DNA of 64,000 nt. Source: Anaerolineales bacterium UBA3905 (GTDB lineage: Bacteria; Chloroflexota; Anaerolineae; Caldilineales; Caldilineaceae). Shown here one piece after another: positions 44,497 to 55,565 of this stretch (positions are counted from its first letter, which is position 1; each line of letters starts with the position of its first letter). The notes under the pieces are model-generated. The model was not told the origin of the DNA. It was given only the letters and a program-made list of their open reading frames with translations, and did not search any database. The DNA is taken from the NCBI GenBank assembly GCA_002391565.1, contig DGFH01000301.1:1691-65690 (forward strand). The letters are read 5' to 3'. A program made the translations under genes and the position numbers.

Positions 44497-44669
44497 CGAT
44501 CGTCAAGCCGATCTGACCGGCGCAACGTCAGCTATCTTCGCCGCGTCGGCGCAGAGAAAGCAAAACGCAATCCTTATATCTGCGCGCTTTGTAGTTTTGC
44601 CTCTGCACATCTCTGCGCCTGAGCGTCGGAGTTTGTACTCTTCAATCTGTCTCTTCGCCCAGACAACCC

Positions 44670-46184
<1,515 letters not shown>

Positions 46185-46562
46185 GTGGACACCTCTTCGT
46201 CGTCCATTCGATGGTGATTCATTGCCGCAGCCTTGGAGCAAGGCGGATTCGATGGCTGTCATCTTATCGCAGGCGGATGCTGATAGCAAAGCCCCATCCC
46301 TTTCCGGGCGTCGTTCCTGTTCAGCGCAACTTACATCCATAGCAACATTGCTCCACCAATTTATCTAACCTTTTCTGGAAGAAACCACTGTCACATGGTG
46401 CTACCATCGTAAGCTGGCATCGATGTTCAACGCCACGGGATGACCCAGACGCAACATTCATCTTGATTCGGTTTTGATTTCGGTTTGATGAGCGTTCAAG
46501 CTGACTTGCATACCATCATGACAACGAATGTTTTCATCTTCACTTCTTCTGCTCATGGAGAA
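46185..46562. other. Long intergenic region upstream of the giant surface protein
   Basis: 378 bases between divergent genes, with no credible gene on either strand. An open frame reaching back to 46485 only extends the giant gene's frame without a start site. The one clear structure is the threefold TTGAT repeat at 46463-46495. The left half should carry the promoter of the ALDH7-type gene; I see no unambiguous one. Confidence 0.55.
46463..46495 (+). promoter_or_regulatory. Three 11-bp direct repeats (TTGAT core), regulator site candidate
   Basis: TTGAT occurs at 46463, 46474 and 46485, exactly one helical turn (11 bases) apart, within TTGATTCGGTT, TTGATTTCGGT and TTGATGAGCGT. It lies 68-100 bases upstream of the surface-protein ATG. 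Same-face direct repeats are typical of activator-binding sites such as those of OmpR-type winged-helix proteins. Confidence 0.4.
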
Positions 46563-49500
46563 ATGTCTATGCAATCGAATACAGCAACCAGACGGAAATT
46601 CACAGGGCTGAGTATCCTCACGCTGCTGGTGATGCTGACCGCAGCGACGATAGCGCCAGCCACGACTCAGGCGCAAGGCGGCGCTCCGGTGCTGGCGTTG
46701 TCGCATAGCGTCAGCCAGGAGCCATTGCTTAGCGGGCAAGTGGCCTTCACGTTAAACGTGCGCAACAACGGCGCCGTCGCTGTGACCGATCGCGGCTACA
46801 ACCTGACCATCACCGACACCTTGCCCGTTGGCCTCACCTATGTCAGCGCCGATCCGGCGCCCACCAACGTCACCCGCCAGGCGGACGGCGCAACCGCGTT
46901 GACGTGGGATAACATCGCCGACCTGGAGGCCGGCGAAAGCCTGAGCATCAACATAATCGCTTCCCTGGCGAACACGGTGACGGTCGCCAACGACATGGTG
47001 AACCGCGCTGGCGCCAAAGTGAACACGATGCCCGACAACAGCGGCGCCTGGGTGACAGCCTTCAGCGAGTTGTCCACGCGCCCACAGGCGATCGACATCG
47101 AAGCCAGCATTCTGCAATCCACCGCCGACGAACAGGCGACGGGCGCCGGTGAATATGCTACGGCGCCAGGTCAGAAAGCTGGCGCGGATTGGCCCTTCCA
47201 GGTGCGGGTCACTGTACGTAATAACAATGTGGGCGCAACCAGCAACGTCGTCGCGCGCGTCACGCTGCCAGCAGGTCTGGCTTATCTGGGCAATGTCACA
47301 ATCAGCCCGAACCCGAACAGTGTCTCAACCACACCGACGCTGACGCGCAAACCGGGCGGTGCGCTGGAGCTAAGCTGGGCGCTGGGCAACCTCACGACCG
47401 CACAATACGCCACCCCGCTTGTGATCACCTTCCAAACTGCCATTCCTTACCGCTATCGCAGCAACGCAGATACTGCAGCGGGCGCCGGCCCCTATGCCGG
47501 GCCAATGAGTGGCGAGATCATCCCGGAAGATGCAGTAATGGCGGTGCTCTATGAAGCCAGTGGCGCCTACGCCAACGCTCCGACGGCGGATGGCTCAGAA
47601 TCGACGCCAGACGACGACCCGCCTGCGCAGACGACCGCCGAGATCATGACGGTGGACAAGAACGCCTCACCCACCACCGTCGGCATCGGCACGGAAGTCA
47701 CCTTCTCACTCACCTACTACGTCTCCGAGTACTACACCGTCACCAATGCCTCGCTGGTGGATGTCCTGCCCGATGGGATGATTTACGTCGATGGCAGCGC
47801 CAACCTGACGCCGGTCAGCGTGACGCCGGGCTTGCCGGGCGCCGGTCAGACCACCATCGTCTGGGCGCTGCCCGCCGAAGCAACGACGCCGGGCGCCAGC
47901 GCCGCCGTCACCTTCCGTGCACTGGTCGACACCACCTACGAGGCGGCGCCGCTCACCGGTCAACCCATCGTCTCCGGCGACAGCCTGACCAACCGCGTCA
48001 CCCTCAGCGGCGACTGGGCGGATGCAGTGACAGCGGAGCGGCTGGGCGCGTTGACGCCCGATGTCGCTTCCGCCACGGTCAACACACGCATGCCGGGCTT
48101 CAATAAGGAGGTCTTCAACCCGTTGACGCAGCAATGGGGGAGCAGCGTCGACGCCTATGTCGGCGACACCGTGACCTTCCGCCTGACCTACGCCAGCGCC
48201 GCCGACATCGACGCCAGGAACATCATCATCCGCGACTTCCTGCCGCGCGGCATGACCTACATCGACGGCAGCGCCACGCACACCGTCAACGGGACATTCA
48301 GCAACGGAAGCAGCTGCACTGCCGCGCCACAGTCGCCCACAGTGGGCACGCTGGGCGGGCTGCAATATCTGGAGTGGCGGTTGTGCAACGCTGCGCGCGG
48401 CGCCACCTGGGAGGCGCAAATTCAGGCGCGCGTTGGGCCGGAGCCGAACGTACAACCAGGCTGGATCGTCGCCAACTTTGGCAAGCTGAGCGGCGCCAAC
48501 AGTTACGGCGAGAATTACAGCCTGCGCGCAATGGCGATCACCAACTACAAAGCGCCGCGCCTGGTGCTGACCAAAAGCGCCACGCCCAGCAGCAACCTGC
48601 AGGCCGGCAGCGTCATCAACTACAGCATTTCGGTGCTCAACGTTGGAGAAGCCACCGCCTACAATTTGAGTGTAATCGACACCGTGCCAGCGTCGCTGAT
48701 CATCCCCAACAGCGGCGGCTCCGGGGCGCCCAACGCTGCCACTTACACAGCCACCGCAGGCGACCCGGCCTCGGGTGCGGGCGGCGTGCTCATCTGGACG
48801 ACGGTCGGTGCGCTGGCGCCGGGACAGACGCAGACCTTCACCTACCAGGCAACGGTGGCGGCAGGCTTGCCCGCCGGCGCAGCGCTCAACAACTTGGCGA
48901 GTGTGGCGTACAACAGCCGCAGCGATAACCAGGGACACGCCGTCACCCACAGCAGCAATGTCGATGATGACCAGACCGACGACATCACGGTCTACATCAA
49001 GAACCTGACGATTACCAAGACCGGCGCCCGCGTTGGTGGCGAGGGTGCGGCGGAACAGGTCACCATCGGCGACACCATGCGCTGGACGCTGACCGTCACC
49101 GTGCCTACCGGCGTCATCGCCTACTGGCCTGTCGTCGAGGAAAATGACCTGCCGCCAGGCTTCAACTACGTCGCCGGCAGCCGCGCCATTGCAGGCGCCA
49201 GCTTCGACGACGCGCATCACACCGCCAACCCCAAGATCAGCACGAACCCGACCGACCTGCGCTTTTATCTGAACACGGTCGACAATACGGCGGGGTCAAC
49301 CCCTTACGTCTTCACGCTGACCTTCGACGCCATCGTCACCGGTGTGCGCGCCGACCAGCCGACGACGATTTACTACACCAACAACACGGTGCTCAACGAC
49401 GCCCTCAACACGACCTACATCGGCTGGTATGACTCGATCAACGGCTACAATGGCAGCGGCTACGCCTACGACGCCGGCTTCGAGACCAACCGCATCGATC

Positions 49501-52500
49501 GCCGCAGCCCGCGTGGACGCTTCACCGCCAAAGTGCGCCAGCCCTATCTGACTATCCAGAAGGTGGCGTCCAACAATCGCATCGGCGCAGGTGACATCAT
49601 TACCTACACAGTGGTGGTGCGCAACCAGGGCTACGCCAGCGCCTACGACATGAAGCTGCGCGATGTCCTGCCCGCCGATCTGACCTTTATCGGCATCGAC
49701 TCGACTCAACAACCTGACAATACAACCCTCACGCCGACTACCGCCAGTGGCGCTGCCTACGCCTACCTGATCAACCGCCTGGACGCCGGCGCGTCGGTGA
49801 CGATTGTCTATCGGGCGCAGGTGAACGCCAACGTCCCGTCGGACTCATCGCTCACCAACACGGCCTCGGTGGAGAGCTACTCCACCCAGCCCGGCAGCGC
49901 CGCCGTCGAACGCAGCTACACCGGCCCGCGCACGACGGCCAGCGTCCACACGCCGCAGGGTGGCATCCGCAAGACAGTGACTGCCAATGAACTCACCTAC
50001 GGCGGCACGCTTGTCTACACTTTGACGGTGCCAGGCGAACCGATCAACGCCACCATGTACAACGTCGTCGTGACCGATACAGTAGACAGCCGCTTCGAGA
50101 TTCTCAACGTCGCCAACGGCGCCGTCAACGGCAATGTTGTAAGCGCTGCATTCGTTGCCATCCCACCGAACACACAGCAGCAGATTGCGATCACCGTGCG
50201 TTTACCCGAAAACAGCGTCACTGCCGCCGACTACGTGGACGCCACCCCTGCAGAGTTCCGCGATCTCGTGCTGCTTCAGAGCGGCGGGGTCGGTGCAGCG
50301 TCACTTGTCGATCCGCTGGCGCCGGGGACGCTGCTCTACAACCGGGCGTATGTGCACTACGACAAAGGCGGCGTGAAAGGTTCCAACACTGTCTCCAACC
50401 GCATCGTGACGCCAGCGCTGGTCGTCGAACATCAGGCGGCGCAGATCGAAGCCGCGGCCGGCTCCCTGGTCGACTACACGGTCAGGGTGCACAACGTGGG
50501 CAACGGCTACGCCGAGAATCTGCTCCTCGATGTGACGCTGCCTGCCAACCTGCAGTTTGAGGTCGGCACAGCAATGCTCGATGGCGCACCCTTTGCCATT
50601 GGCGGGTTGACCGGGCTGGCGCTGCCAAATCTCCCAGGCGAAAGCTCACACATCCTGACCTTCCAGGCGCGTGTGCTTGCCGTCGAGGCGGGCGTTGGCT
50701 ACCAGAGCACGGCGCACGCCGTTGGCACGGACAGCCGCGGCCAGGCCATCGTGGCCGACAACAGCGCCCGCATCCCGGAGGACATCGATCCTGACGACAC
50801 AGCGACCACGCGCATCTTCGGCCCGCTCGACTGGGACAACGCCAGCACCTACGTTGCCTTCGAAGACCTCAAGAACGTTGGCTGGTCAGATTGGGATTAC
50901 AACGACTTTATCGTGAAGATCGCCGTGGCGCGCGGCAAGACCAGCGATGGCAACCTGGCCGCCCTGCGACTCGACTATGAAGCCATGGCGCGCGGCGCCT
51001 CGTACAATCATCGCTTCCTGCATGGGTTGCCCATCTACGGCGGCGGCAGCTATGCGCTGGCAGTGCGCAACGCTGATGGACAGGTCATCAGCACACAGAG
51101 CGGTGATTTCACCACCGATGAACCGGCCTTTGCTGTCTTCGAGCGTACGCAACAGGCGCTGCCCTTACAAAGCGGCATCACCGACAACCGCTACAAGCTC
51201 TTCACCAACACGGCGCCTATGCAGACCTGGGTGCAGAAAGGCTACACTGCACAGTTGCAGGTTGTGCTGGCTGACCCGACGCAAAATCTGATCGATGCAC
51301 TGCCGCCGTTGCCCTGGGATCCCTACCTGGAGGTCATCAACACCAACCAGACCATCCACCTGGTGCAACCTGGCCACACTGGCAACACGCAGGTGGTCAA
51401 CAGCAACTGGGACCCGAACAGCCCGTTGATCGGCTTTGACTTGCCGCTGGCGTATGTCTTTGACACGCGCTGGAAGTGGCCGCAGGAGTTCCTGGGCATC
51501 TGGAATGTCTACCCGGATTATGTACAGTACGAACTCTCGGATGGCTTCACGAACCAGAACTGGTGGGACCCCAATGTTGCCACCACCCACATGGAATACG
51601 CCTGGATGGGCGGCGCGCTGGCGGTCATGGCGGCGCAGCTCAACCAGGTGCAGGCGAACCCATCGCGCTACTACGCGGCGCCAGTGGTCGCCGACCTGGA
51701 TGGCGACGGCTCGCCCGAAATCATCGTGGGCAATCTGGTCAAGTGGCAGGTGGAAGTCTACAACAGCAACGGCCGCATGCGCAGCGGCTGGCCGCAACTT
51801 CTGCGCAGCGGAGTGAAGACAGCCGCAGGCGTCGGCGATCTCAACGGCGACGGCAAGCTGGACGTGGTCGTCGGCGATCTGCGCGGCTACCTGCACGCCT
51901 TCAACGCCGACGGCACGCGGCTGGCAGGCTGGAGCAGCCAGGGCGTCAAGCTCGGCGACCGCCCCGATGCGGAGTATCGTTTGCTGGCGCAACCGCAGGT
52001 GGTCGATCTGGATCAGAACGGCGCACGTGAGATCGTTGTAGCGCTCTCCGACTCCAAGCTTTACGTCTACGAAGCAAACGGCGCCCTGCGCGCCGGCTGG
52101 CCTGTCTCGCTAGGCGACGCGCCGGATATCTACGGCAGCCATGTCATCGACAGCGCGCCGGTGATCGCCGACATCGACGGTGATGGTCAGCAAGAGATCA
52201 TCGTTGGCTCCTACGACCACAACCTCTACGTCTACCGCGCCAACGGTCAACTTGTCTGGAAATATGAGACGCGCGACGTGATCATGAGCACAGCGGCGGT
52301 GGGCGATGTGGCGCCCGGCTCCCCCGGTCTGGAGATCGTGATTGGCTCGGGCGACCGCTTCATCTACTTGCTGAGCAGCAGCGGGCAGTTGCTGTGGAAG
52401 CGCGCCACCGGCTGGATCGTGCGTTCGTCGCCGCTGCTGGTGGACATCGACGGCGACGGTGCGCTGGAGATCGTAGTCGGCAGCGACGACAAGAAGGTCT

Positions 52501-52832
52501 GGGCATGGCGCAACAACGGCGACCGGCTGACCGGCTGGCCCCAGACCACCGGCGCGGCTGTCTCCTCGTCGCCCATCACCGGCGACGTAGATCACGACGG
52601 TCAGCCCGAAATCGTGGTCGGTTCGGACGATGGTTATGTCTATGTCTGGAACGCCGATGGTTCGGCGCCGAAGGAGTGGCCGAAGGACGCTGGCTATCCG
52701 ATCAAGAGCGCGCCGGCTTTGCTAAACGCCGACAGTGACGTCGAGTTGGAGGTGGTAGCCGCCACCTACGAGGGTGCAATCAAGATTCTGGGCGGGCCAC
52801 TGCCAACTTACCTGCCGTTGATCCGGCGGTAA
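46563..52832 (+). CDS. Giant secreted DUF11 / FG-GAP repeat surface protein
   Basis: Exported protein of 2089 residues from the ATG at 46563 (GGAG upstream; the frame is open from 46485). A signal peptide (LSILTLLVMLTAATIAPATT, then QAQG) is followed by about eight DUF11-like beta modules, each with an aromatic-L-x-V-x-N and D-x-L-P-x-G/D core (YNLTITDTLPVGLTYVS, IIIRDFLPRGMTYIDGSA, YDMKLRDVLPADLTFIG). Near residue 1420 is a DUF4114/LruC-like segment, YVAFEDLKNVGWSDWDYNDF. The C-terminal ~380 residues are an FG-GAP/VCBS propeller with about eight blades (DLDGDGSPEIIVGN, DLNGDGKLDVVVGD, DIDGDGALEIVVGS) that probably bind calcium. It ends in TYLPLIRR. Likely a stalk or sheath adhesin. Confidence 0.88.
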   Translation: MSMQSNTATRRKFTGLSILTLLVMLTAATIAPATTQAQGGAPVLALSHSVSQEPLLSGQVAFTLNVRNNGAVAVTDRGYNLTITDTLPVGLTYVSADPAPTNVTRQADGATALTWDNIADLEAGESLSINIIASLANTVTVANDMVNRAGAKVNTMPDNSGAWVTAFSELSTRPQAIDIEASILQSTADEQATGAGEYATAPGQKAGADWPFQVRVTVRNNNVGATSNVVARVTLPAGLAYLGNVTISPNPNSVSTTPTLTRKPGGALELSWALGNLTTAQYATPLVITFQTAIPYRYRSNADTAAGAGPYAGPMSGEIIPEDAVMAVLYEASGAYANAPTADGSESTPDDDPPAQTTAEIMTVDKNASPTTVGIGTEVTFSLTYYVSEYYTVTNASLVDVLPDGMIYVDGSANLTPVSVTPGLPGAGQTTIVWALPAEATTPGASAAVTFRALVDTTYEAAPLTGQPIVSGDSLTNRVTLSGDWADAVTAERLGALTPDVASATVNTRMPGFNKEVFNPLTQQWGSSVDAYVGDTVTFRLTYASAADIDARNIIIRDFLPRGMTYIDGSATHTVNGTFSNGSSCTAAPQSPTVGTLGGLQYLEWRLCNAARGATWEAQIQARVGPEPNVQPGWIVANFGKLSGANSYGENYSLRAMAITNYKAPRLVLTKSATPSSNLQAGSVINYSISVLNVGEATAYNLSVIDTVPASLIIPNSGGSGAPNAATYTATAGDPASGAGGVLIWTTVGALAPGQTQTFTYQATVAAGLPAGAALNNLASVAYNSRSDNQGHAVTHSSNVDDDQTDDITVYIKNLTITKTGARVGGEGAAEQVTIGDTMRWTLTVTVPTGVIAYWPVVEENDLPPGFNYVAGSRAIAGASFDDAHHTANPKISTNPTDLRFYLNTVDNTAGSTPYVFTLTFDAIVTGVRADQPTTIYYTNNTVLNDALNTTYIGWYDSINGYNGSGYAYDAGFETNRIDRRSPRGRFTAKVRQPYLTIQKVASNNRIGAGDIITYTVVVRNQGYASAYDMKLRDVLPADLTFIGIDSTQQPDNTTLTPTTASGAAYAYLINRLDAGASVTIVYRAQVNANVPSDSSLTNTASVESYSTQPGSAAVERSYTGPRTTASVHTPQGGIRKTVTANELTYGGTLVYTLTVPGEPINATMYNVVVTDTVDSRFEILNVANGAVNGNVVSAAFVAIPPNTQQQIAITVRLPENSVTAADYVDATPAEFRDLVLLQSGGVGAASLVDPLAPGTLLYNRAYVHYDKGGVKGSNTVSNRIVTPALVVEHQAAQIEAAAGSLVDYTVRVHNVGNGYAENLLLDVTLPANLQFEVGTAMLDGAPFAIGGLTGLALPNLPGESSHILTFQARVLAVEAGVGYQSTAHAVGTDSRGQAIVADNSARIPEDIDPDDTATTRIFGPLDWDNASTYVAFEDLKNVGWSDWDYNDFIVKIAVARGKTSDGNLAALRLDYEAMARGASYNHRFLHGLPIYGGGSYALAVRNADGQVISTQSGDFTTDEPAFAVFERTQQALPLQSGITDNRYKLFTNTAPMQTWVQKGYTAQLQVVLADPTQNLIDALPPLPWDPYLEVINTNQTIHLVQPGHTGNTQVVNSNWDPNSPLIGFDLPLAYVFDTRWKWPQEFLGIWNVYPDYVQYELSDGFTNQNWWDPNVATTHMEYAWMGGALAVMAAQLNQVQANPSRYYAAPVVADLDGDGSPEIIVGNLVKWQVEVYNSNGRMRSGWPQLLRSGVKTAAGVGDLNGDGKLDVVVGDLRGYLHAFNADGTRLAGWSSQGVKLGDRPDAEYRLLAQPQVVDLDQNGAREIVVALSDSKLYVYEANGALRAGWPVSLGDAPDIYGSHVIDSAPVIADIDGDGQQEIIVGSYDHNLYVYRANGQLVWKYETRDVIMSTAAVGDVAPGSPGLEIVIGSGDRFIYLLSSSGQLLWKRATGWIVRSSPLLVDIDGDGALEIVVGSDDKKVWAWRNNGDRLTGWPQTTGAAVSSSPITGDVDHDGQPEIVVGSDDGYVYVWNADGSAPKEWPKDAGYPIKSAPALLNADSDVELEVVAATYEGAIKILGGPLPTYLPLIRR

Positions 52833-52873
52833 GCGCGTTGCGCTCCGGCGCAACGGTCGCGCATGTAGGATCG

Positions 52874-52908
52874 AATCAACCAGGTTTCTCGGCGAAACCT
52901 GGTTGATT
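52874..52908. terminator. 14-bp perfect hairpin between convergent genes, overlapping the menE-like stop
   Basis: AATCAACCAGGTTT (52874-52887) pairs exactly with 52895-52908 across a seven-base loop, followed on the plus strand by TATTTC. It ends transcripts of the giant gene, and on the minus strand it also encodes the last ten residues and the stop of the MenE-like ligase. Confidence 0.7.
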
Positions 52909-54048
52909 TATTTCTGCCAGCGTCGCCGTGCGGTCGATCTTGCCGGTCGGCGTCTCGGCGAAACGAGAAGCATAGAGCACCTGGCGCGGGGCATGGTGGC
53001 GCGGCAACGCCTGGCTTGCCGCCCACCGGAGTTGTTGCCACTGATCTTCCTGCAGGGCAGCGCCTTCGATCACAAGCGTCACCACCTGACCCAACCGGTC
53101 GTCGGGCAAACCGGCGACAAAATAGCGACGCCGCGCCAACCCCAACTCCGGCTGATCGGCGCCGATGGTCGCCAGCGCCGCCTCCACGCTTTCGACGTGC
53201 ACCTTGACGCCGCCGCTGTTGATCACATTATCCCAACGCCCAATCCAGATGAAGGCGCCGTCGGCCTGCAACTCGACGAGATCGTTAGTCTGCACCATCA
53301 CATCGTCGGTCATCGGGCCGCACAGATGCAGACAACTGCGAGCGTCGACGCCGGTGATGACGCCGGGCAACGGAACAAAGGCAGGCGACGCGTTCGGCCC
53401 GTTGAGCCGCCGCAGCGCCACGTGGGTGGCGGTCTCCGTCATGCCATAGGTGTGGTGCACGGGCGCAGCGAGTTGACGAATCTGCGCTTCCAACGCGGGT
53501 ATGAGTGGCCCGCCGCCGACCAGGATGGCGTGCATGGCATCCAGCCGACGGCGATAGCGAAAGGCCTGGGTTGTGTCGTCAGGAAAGCAAGAGTCGTTGT
53601 GCGCTGTCAGCGCCAGATCAAGCAACGTCTGCATCTGCAACGGCACGAATGCCGCAAAGTCGATAGCGATCTCCTCCGGTAGCCCAGCCAGTGGATCGGC
53701 GGATGGTGCAACGATCACCAGGTTCAGCCCCAGCTCAAAGCCGCGCACCAACATCATGCGTCCGGCAATGTACTGTACAGGCAGACAGACCAGCGCCGTC
53801 ATTCCCGCCCTCAGCCCCAGAGCGGCGCCGGTGGCGCATGCGCTGGCGATCATTTGACGGCGGCGCAACTGGATCGGTCTGGGCGCGCCCGTCGATCCGG
53901 AAGTGTGCACGGTGAACTCGCCATCCCCACGCAACCAGGCGCGGGTAAACTCGCGCACAGCATTGACCTGTGCAGCGTTGACGGGATCAGCATCGCATGC
54001 CGCAACATCCTCCGCCAGCTGCCACCGTCCATCGATCCAGAGCTTCAC
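52876..54048 (-). CDS. menE: AMP-forming acyl-CoA ligase, MenE-like (o-succinylbenzoate-CoA ligase)
   Basis: Adenylate-forming enzyme; MenE activates o-succinylbenzoate with CoA in menaquinone synthesis. About 390 residues from a GTG at 54048 (AGAGGTG just upstream); an ATG at 54108 would add 20 very basic residues. Motifs: FTVHTSGSTGAPRPIQL (P-loop), PVQYIAGRMMLVRGFELG, HHTYGMTETATHVALRRL, WIGRWDNVINSGGVKVHVES and the C-terminal lysine in AETPTGKIDRTA. The short length fits MenE-like ligases better than long acyl-CoA synthetases. No other men gene is in view, so the substrate rests on family resemblance only. Confidence 0.75.
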   Translation of the reverse strand: MKLWIDGRWQLAEDVAACDADPVNAAQVNAVREFTRAWLRGDGEFTVHTSGSTGAPRPIQLRRRQMIASACATGAALGLRAGMTALVCLPVQYIAGRMMLVRGFELGLNLVIVAPSADPLAGLPEEIAIDFAAFVPLQMQTLLDLALTAHNDSCFPDDTTQAFRYRRRLDAMHAILVGGGPLIPALEAQIRQLAAPVHHTYGMTETATHVALRRLNGPNASPAFVPLPGVITGVDARSCLHLCGPMTDDVMVQTNDLVELQADGAFIWIGRWDNVINSGGVKVHVESVEAALATIGADQPELGLARRRYFVAGLPDDRLGQVVTLVIEGAALQEDQWQQLRWAASQALPRHHAPRQVLYASRFAETPTGKIDRTATLAEINQPGFAEKPG

Positions 54049-54259
54049 CGGCCACCTCTTTCTTTGCTGCTTTCTTTGCCGCCATTTTTGCTCATCATGA
54101 TCGTGCATTTTCGCATTGGCTGGTAGGCAACGCACAATATGATATGCTATCGAATAGTGCGTCAAGCCATTTTTGTCATTTGATCCCTTTGATTGATCCA
54201 TTTGATCGATCCATGTGAACAGCTATGTTGAGCAACAAAGCAGTGAGAGGAGTCTGAGG

Positions 54260-55546
54260 ATGCAAGCGTGTGTGATCGGAGCCGGCGTCATAGGCTGCGC
54301 AGTGGCGCTGGAATTGCGGCGGCGTGGCTTTGCGGTCACGGTGATCGATAAGAACGGCGACGCTGGCCATGGTTCGACCTCGTCGTCGTGCGGTATTGTG
54401 CGCCGCTTCTATAGCCAGCCCGGCATGATTGCGATGGCGCACGAAGGCTGGCATATCTGGGCGGAGTGGCGGTCGTTTGTCGGCGACATCGAAGGCGAGT
54501 TGATCGAGTTTCCGCGTCCGGGCATGGTCTTCATCCCGCCGCGATTGGATGAAAGTGTGCTGGCGACAGCGGGTGAGATGCAGCGATTAGGGATCAAGGC
54601 GCACGTGCTGTCACACGCCGAAGCCAAAGCGCGCTTCCCCTTTCTCGACCTGAGTTCCTTCTATCCCGCCACGCCGGTCGATGATCCGCGCTTCTTTGAG
54701 CCAAGCGAACGGCAGTTGGAAGGTGTGGTATGGGAGGAAGATGCCGGTTATGTGGTTTTTCCGGCGCTGGCGGCGCAGAACCTGCGTCAGGCCGCTACGC
54801 GCGCCGGCGTCGAGTTTCGCTTTCACCAGCAGGTCACGGCGATTGAGGCAGGCGCAACACAGCGCTTCGAGCTGCGGTTGGCAAGCGGCGCCGCGCTGAC
54901 AACCGACGTCGTCGTGAATGTGGCTGGGCCACATTCCGCCATCGTCAATCGCATGGCAGGGGTCACGCTGCCGTTGGAGACGCGCCCACTGCGCCGCGAG
55001 GTGCACGCTCAGGCGAATCCACTCTTCGAGCGCGGCGTTTCCCTGCCGATTGTCGGCGATCTGGACGGCGGCATCTACTTTCGGCCCGAGTCACGCGGGC
55101 GCGACATTATCGTTGGCTCCACCGACCCGCAATGTGATGTGCTGGAATTTGTCGATGACCCCGACGCCATCGATCGCAGCATCACACAGTTGTATCGCCA
55201 ACGCCAGTCGCTGCGTCTGATGAAGCGCATGCCCAGTGTGACAATGGGACGTCCGCGCGGGGTCGCCGATCTGTACGATGTGACGGTGCAGGATTGGTAC
55301 CCGATCGTCGATCGCACTGATCTGCCCGGCTATTATGTCTGCATCGGCACAAGCGGCTCGTCGTTCAAAACGGCGCCCGTGCTCGGCATGTTGACGGCGC
55401 AGATCGTCGAGGCGTGCGAGAGTGGGCGCGACACCGACGCCTCGCCGCTGCCATTCGAACTGCCGCGCATCGGGTGCACGGTGAACACGCAGTTCCTCTC
55501 GCGTCATCGCGGCAAGCTGCAAACGACCGCCACCGTGATTGGGTAA
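54260..55546 (+). CDS. FAD-dependent amine/amino-acid oxidoreductase (DAO family)
   Basis: Flavoprotein of 428 residues from the ATG at 54260. Rossmann FAD motif [20 protein letters not shown] followed by [20 protein letters not shown], where the S-T-S-S-S region contacts the flavin. Further blocks: [86 protein letters not shown] and [12 protein letters not shown]. The fold matches sarcosine oxidase, dimethylglycine oxidase and glycine oxidase. The substrate cannot be read from sequence and no partner subunits are adjacent. It is divergent from the MenE-like gene. Confidence 0.87.
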   Translation: MQACVIGAGVIGCAVALELRRRGFAVTVIDKNGDAGHGSTSSSCGIVRRFYSQPGMIAMAHEGWHIWAEWRSFVGDIEGELIEFPRPGMVFIPPRLDESVLATAGEMQRLGIKAHVLSHAEAKARFPFLDLSSFYPATPVDDPRFFEPSERQLEGVVWEEDAGYVVFPALAAQNLRQAATRAGVEFRFHQQVTAIEAGATQRFELRLASGAALTTDVVVNVAGPHSAIVNRMAGVTLPLETRPLRREVHAQANPLFERGVSLPIVGDLDGGIYFRPESRGRDIIVGSTDPQCDVLEFVDDPDAIDRSITQLYRQRQSLRLMKRMPSVTMGRPRGVADLYDVTVQDWYPIVDRTDLPGYYVCIGTSGSSFKTAPVLGMLTAQIVEACESGRDTDASPLPFELPRIGCTVNTQFLSRHRGKLQTTATVIG

Positions 55547-55565
55547 CGGCATCCTGTCCTCCGGG

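Noticed and set aside
47706..49220. Minus-strand open frame of 504 codons inside the giant surface-protein gene
   Set aside because: No start signal, no recognised motif and it lies wholly opposite DUF11 repeats with clear beta-module periodicity.
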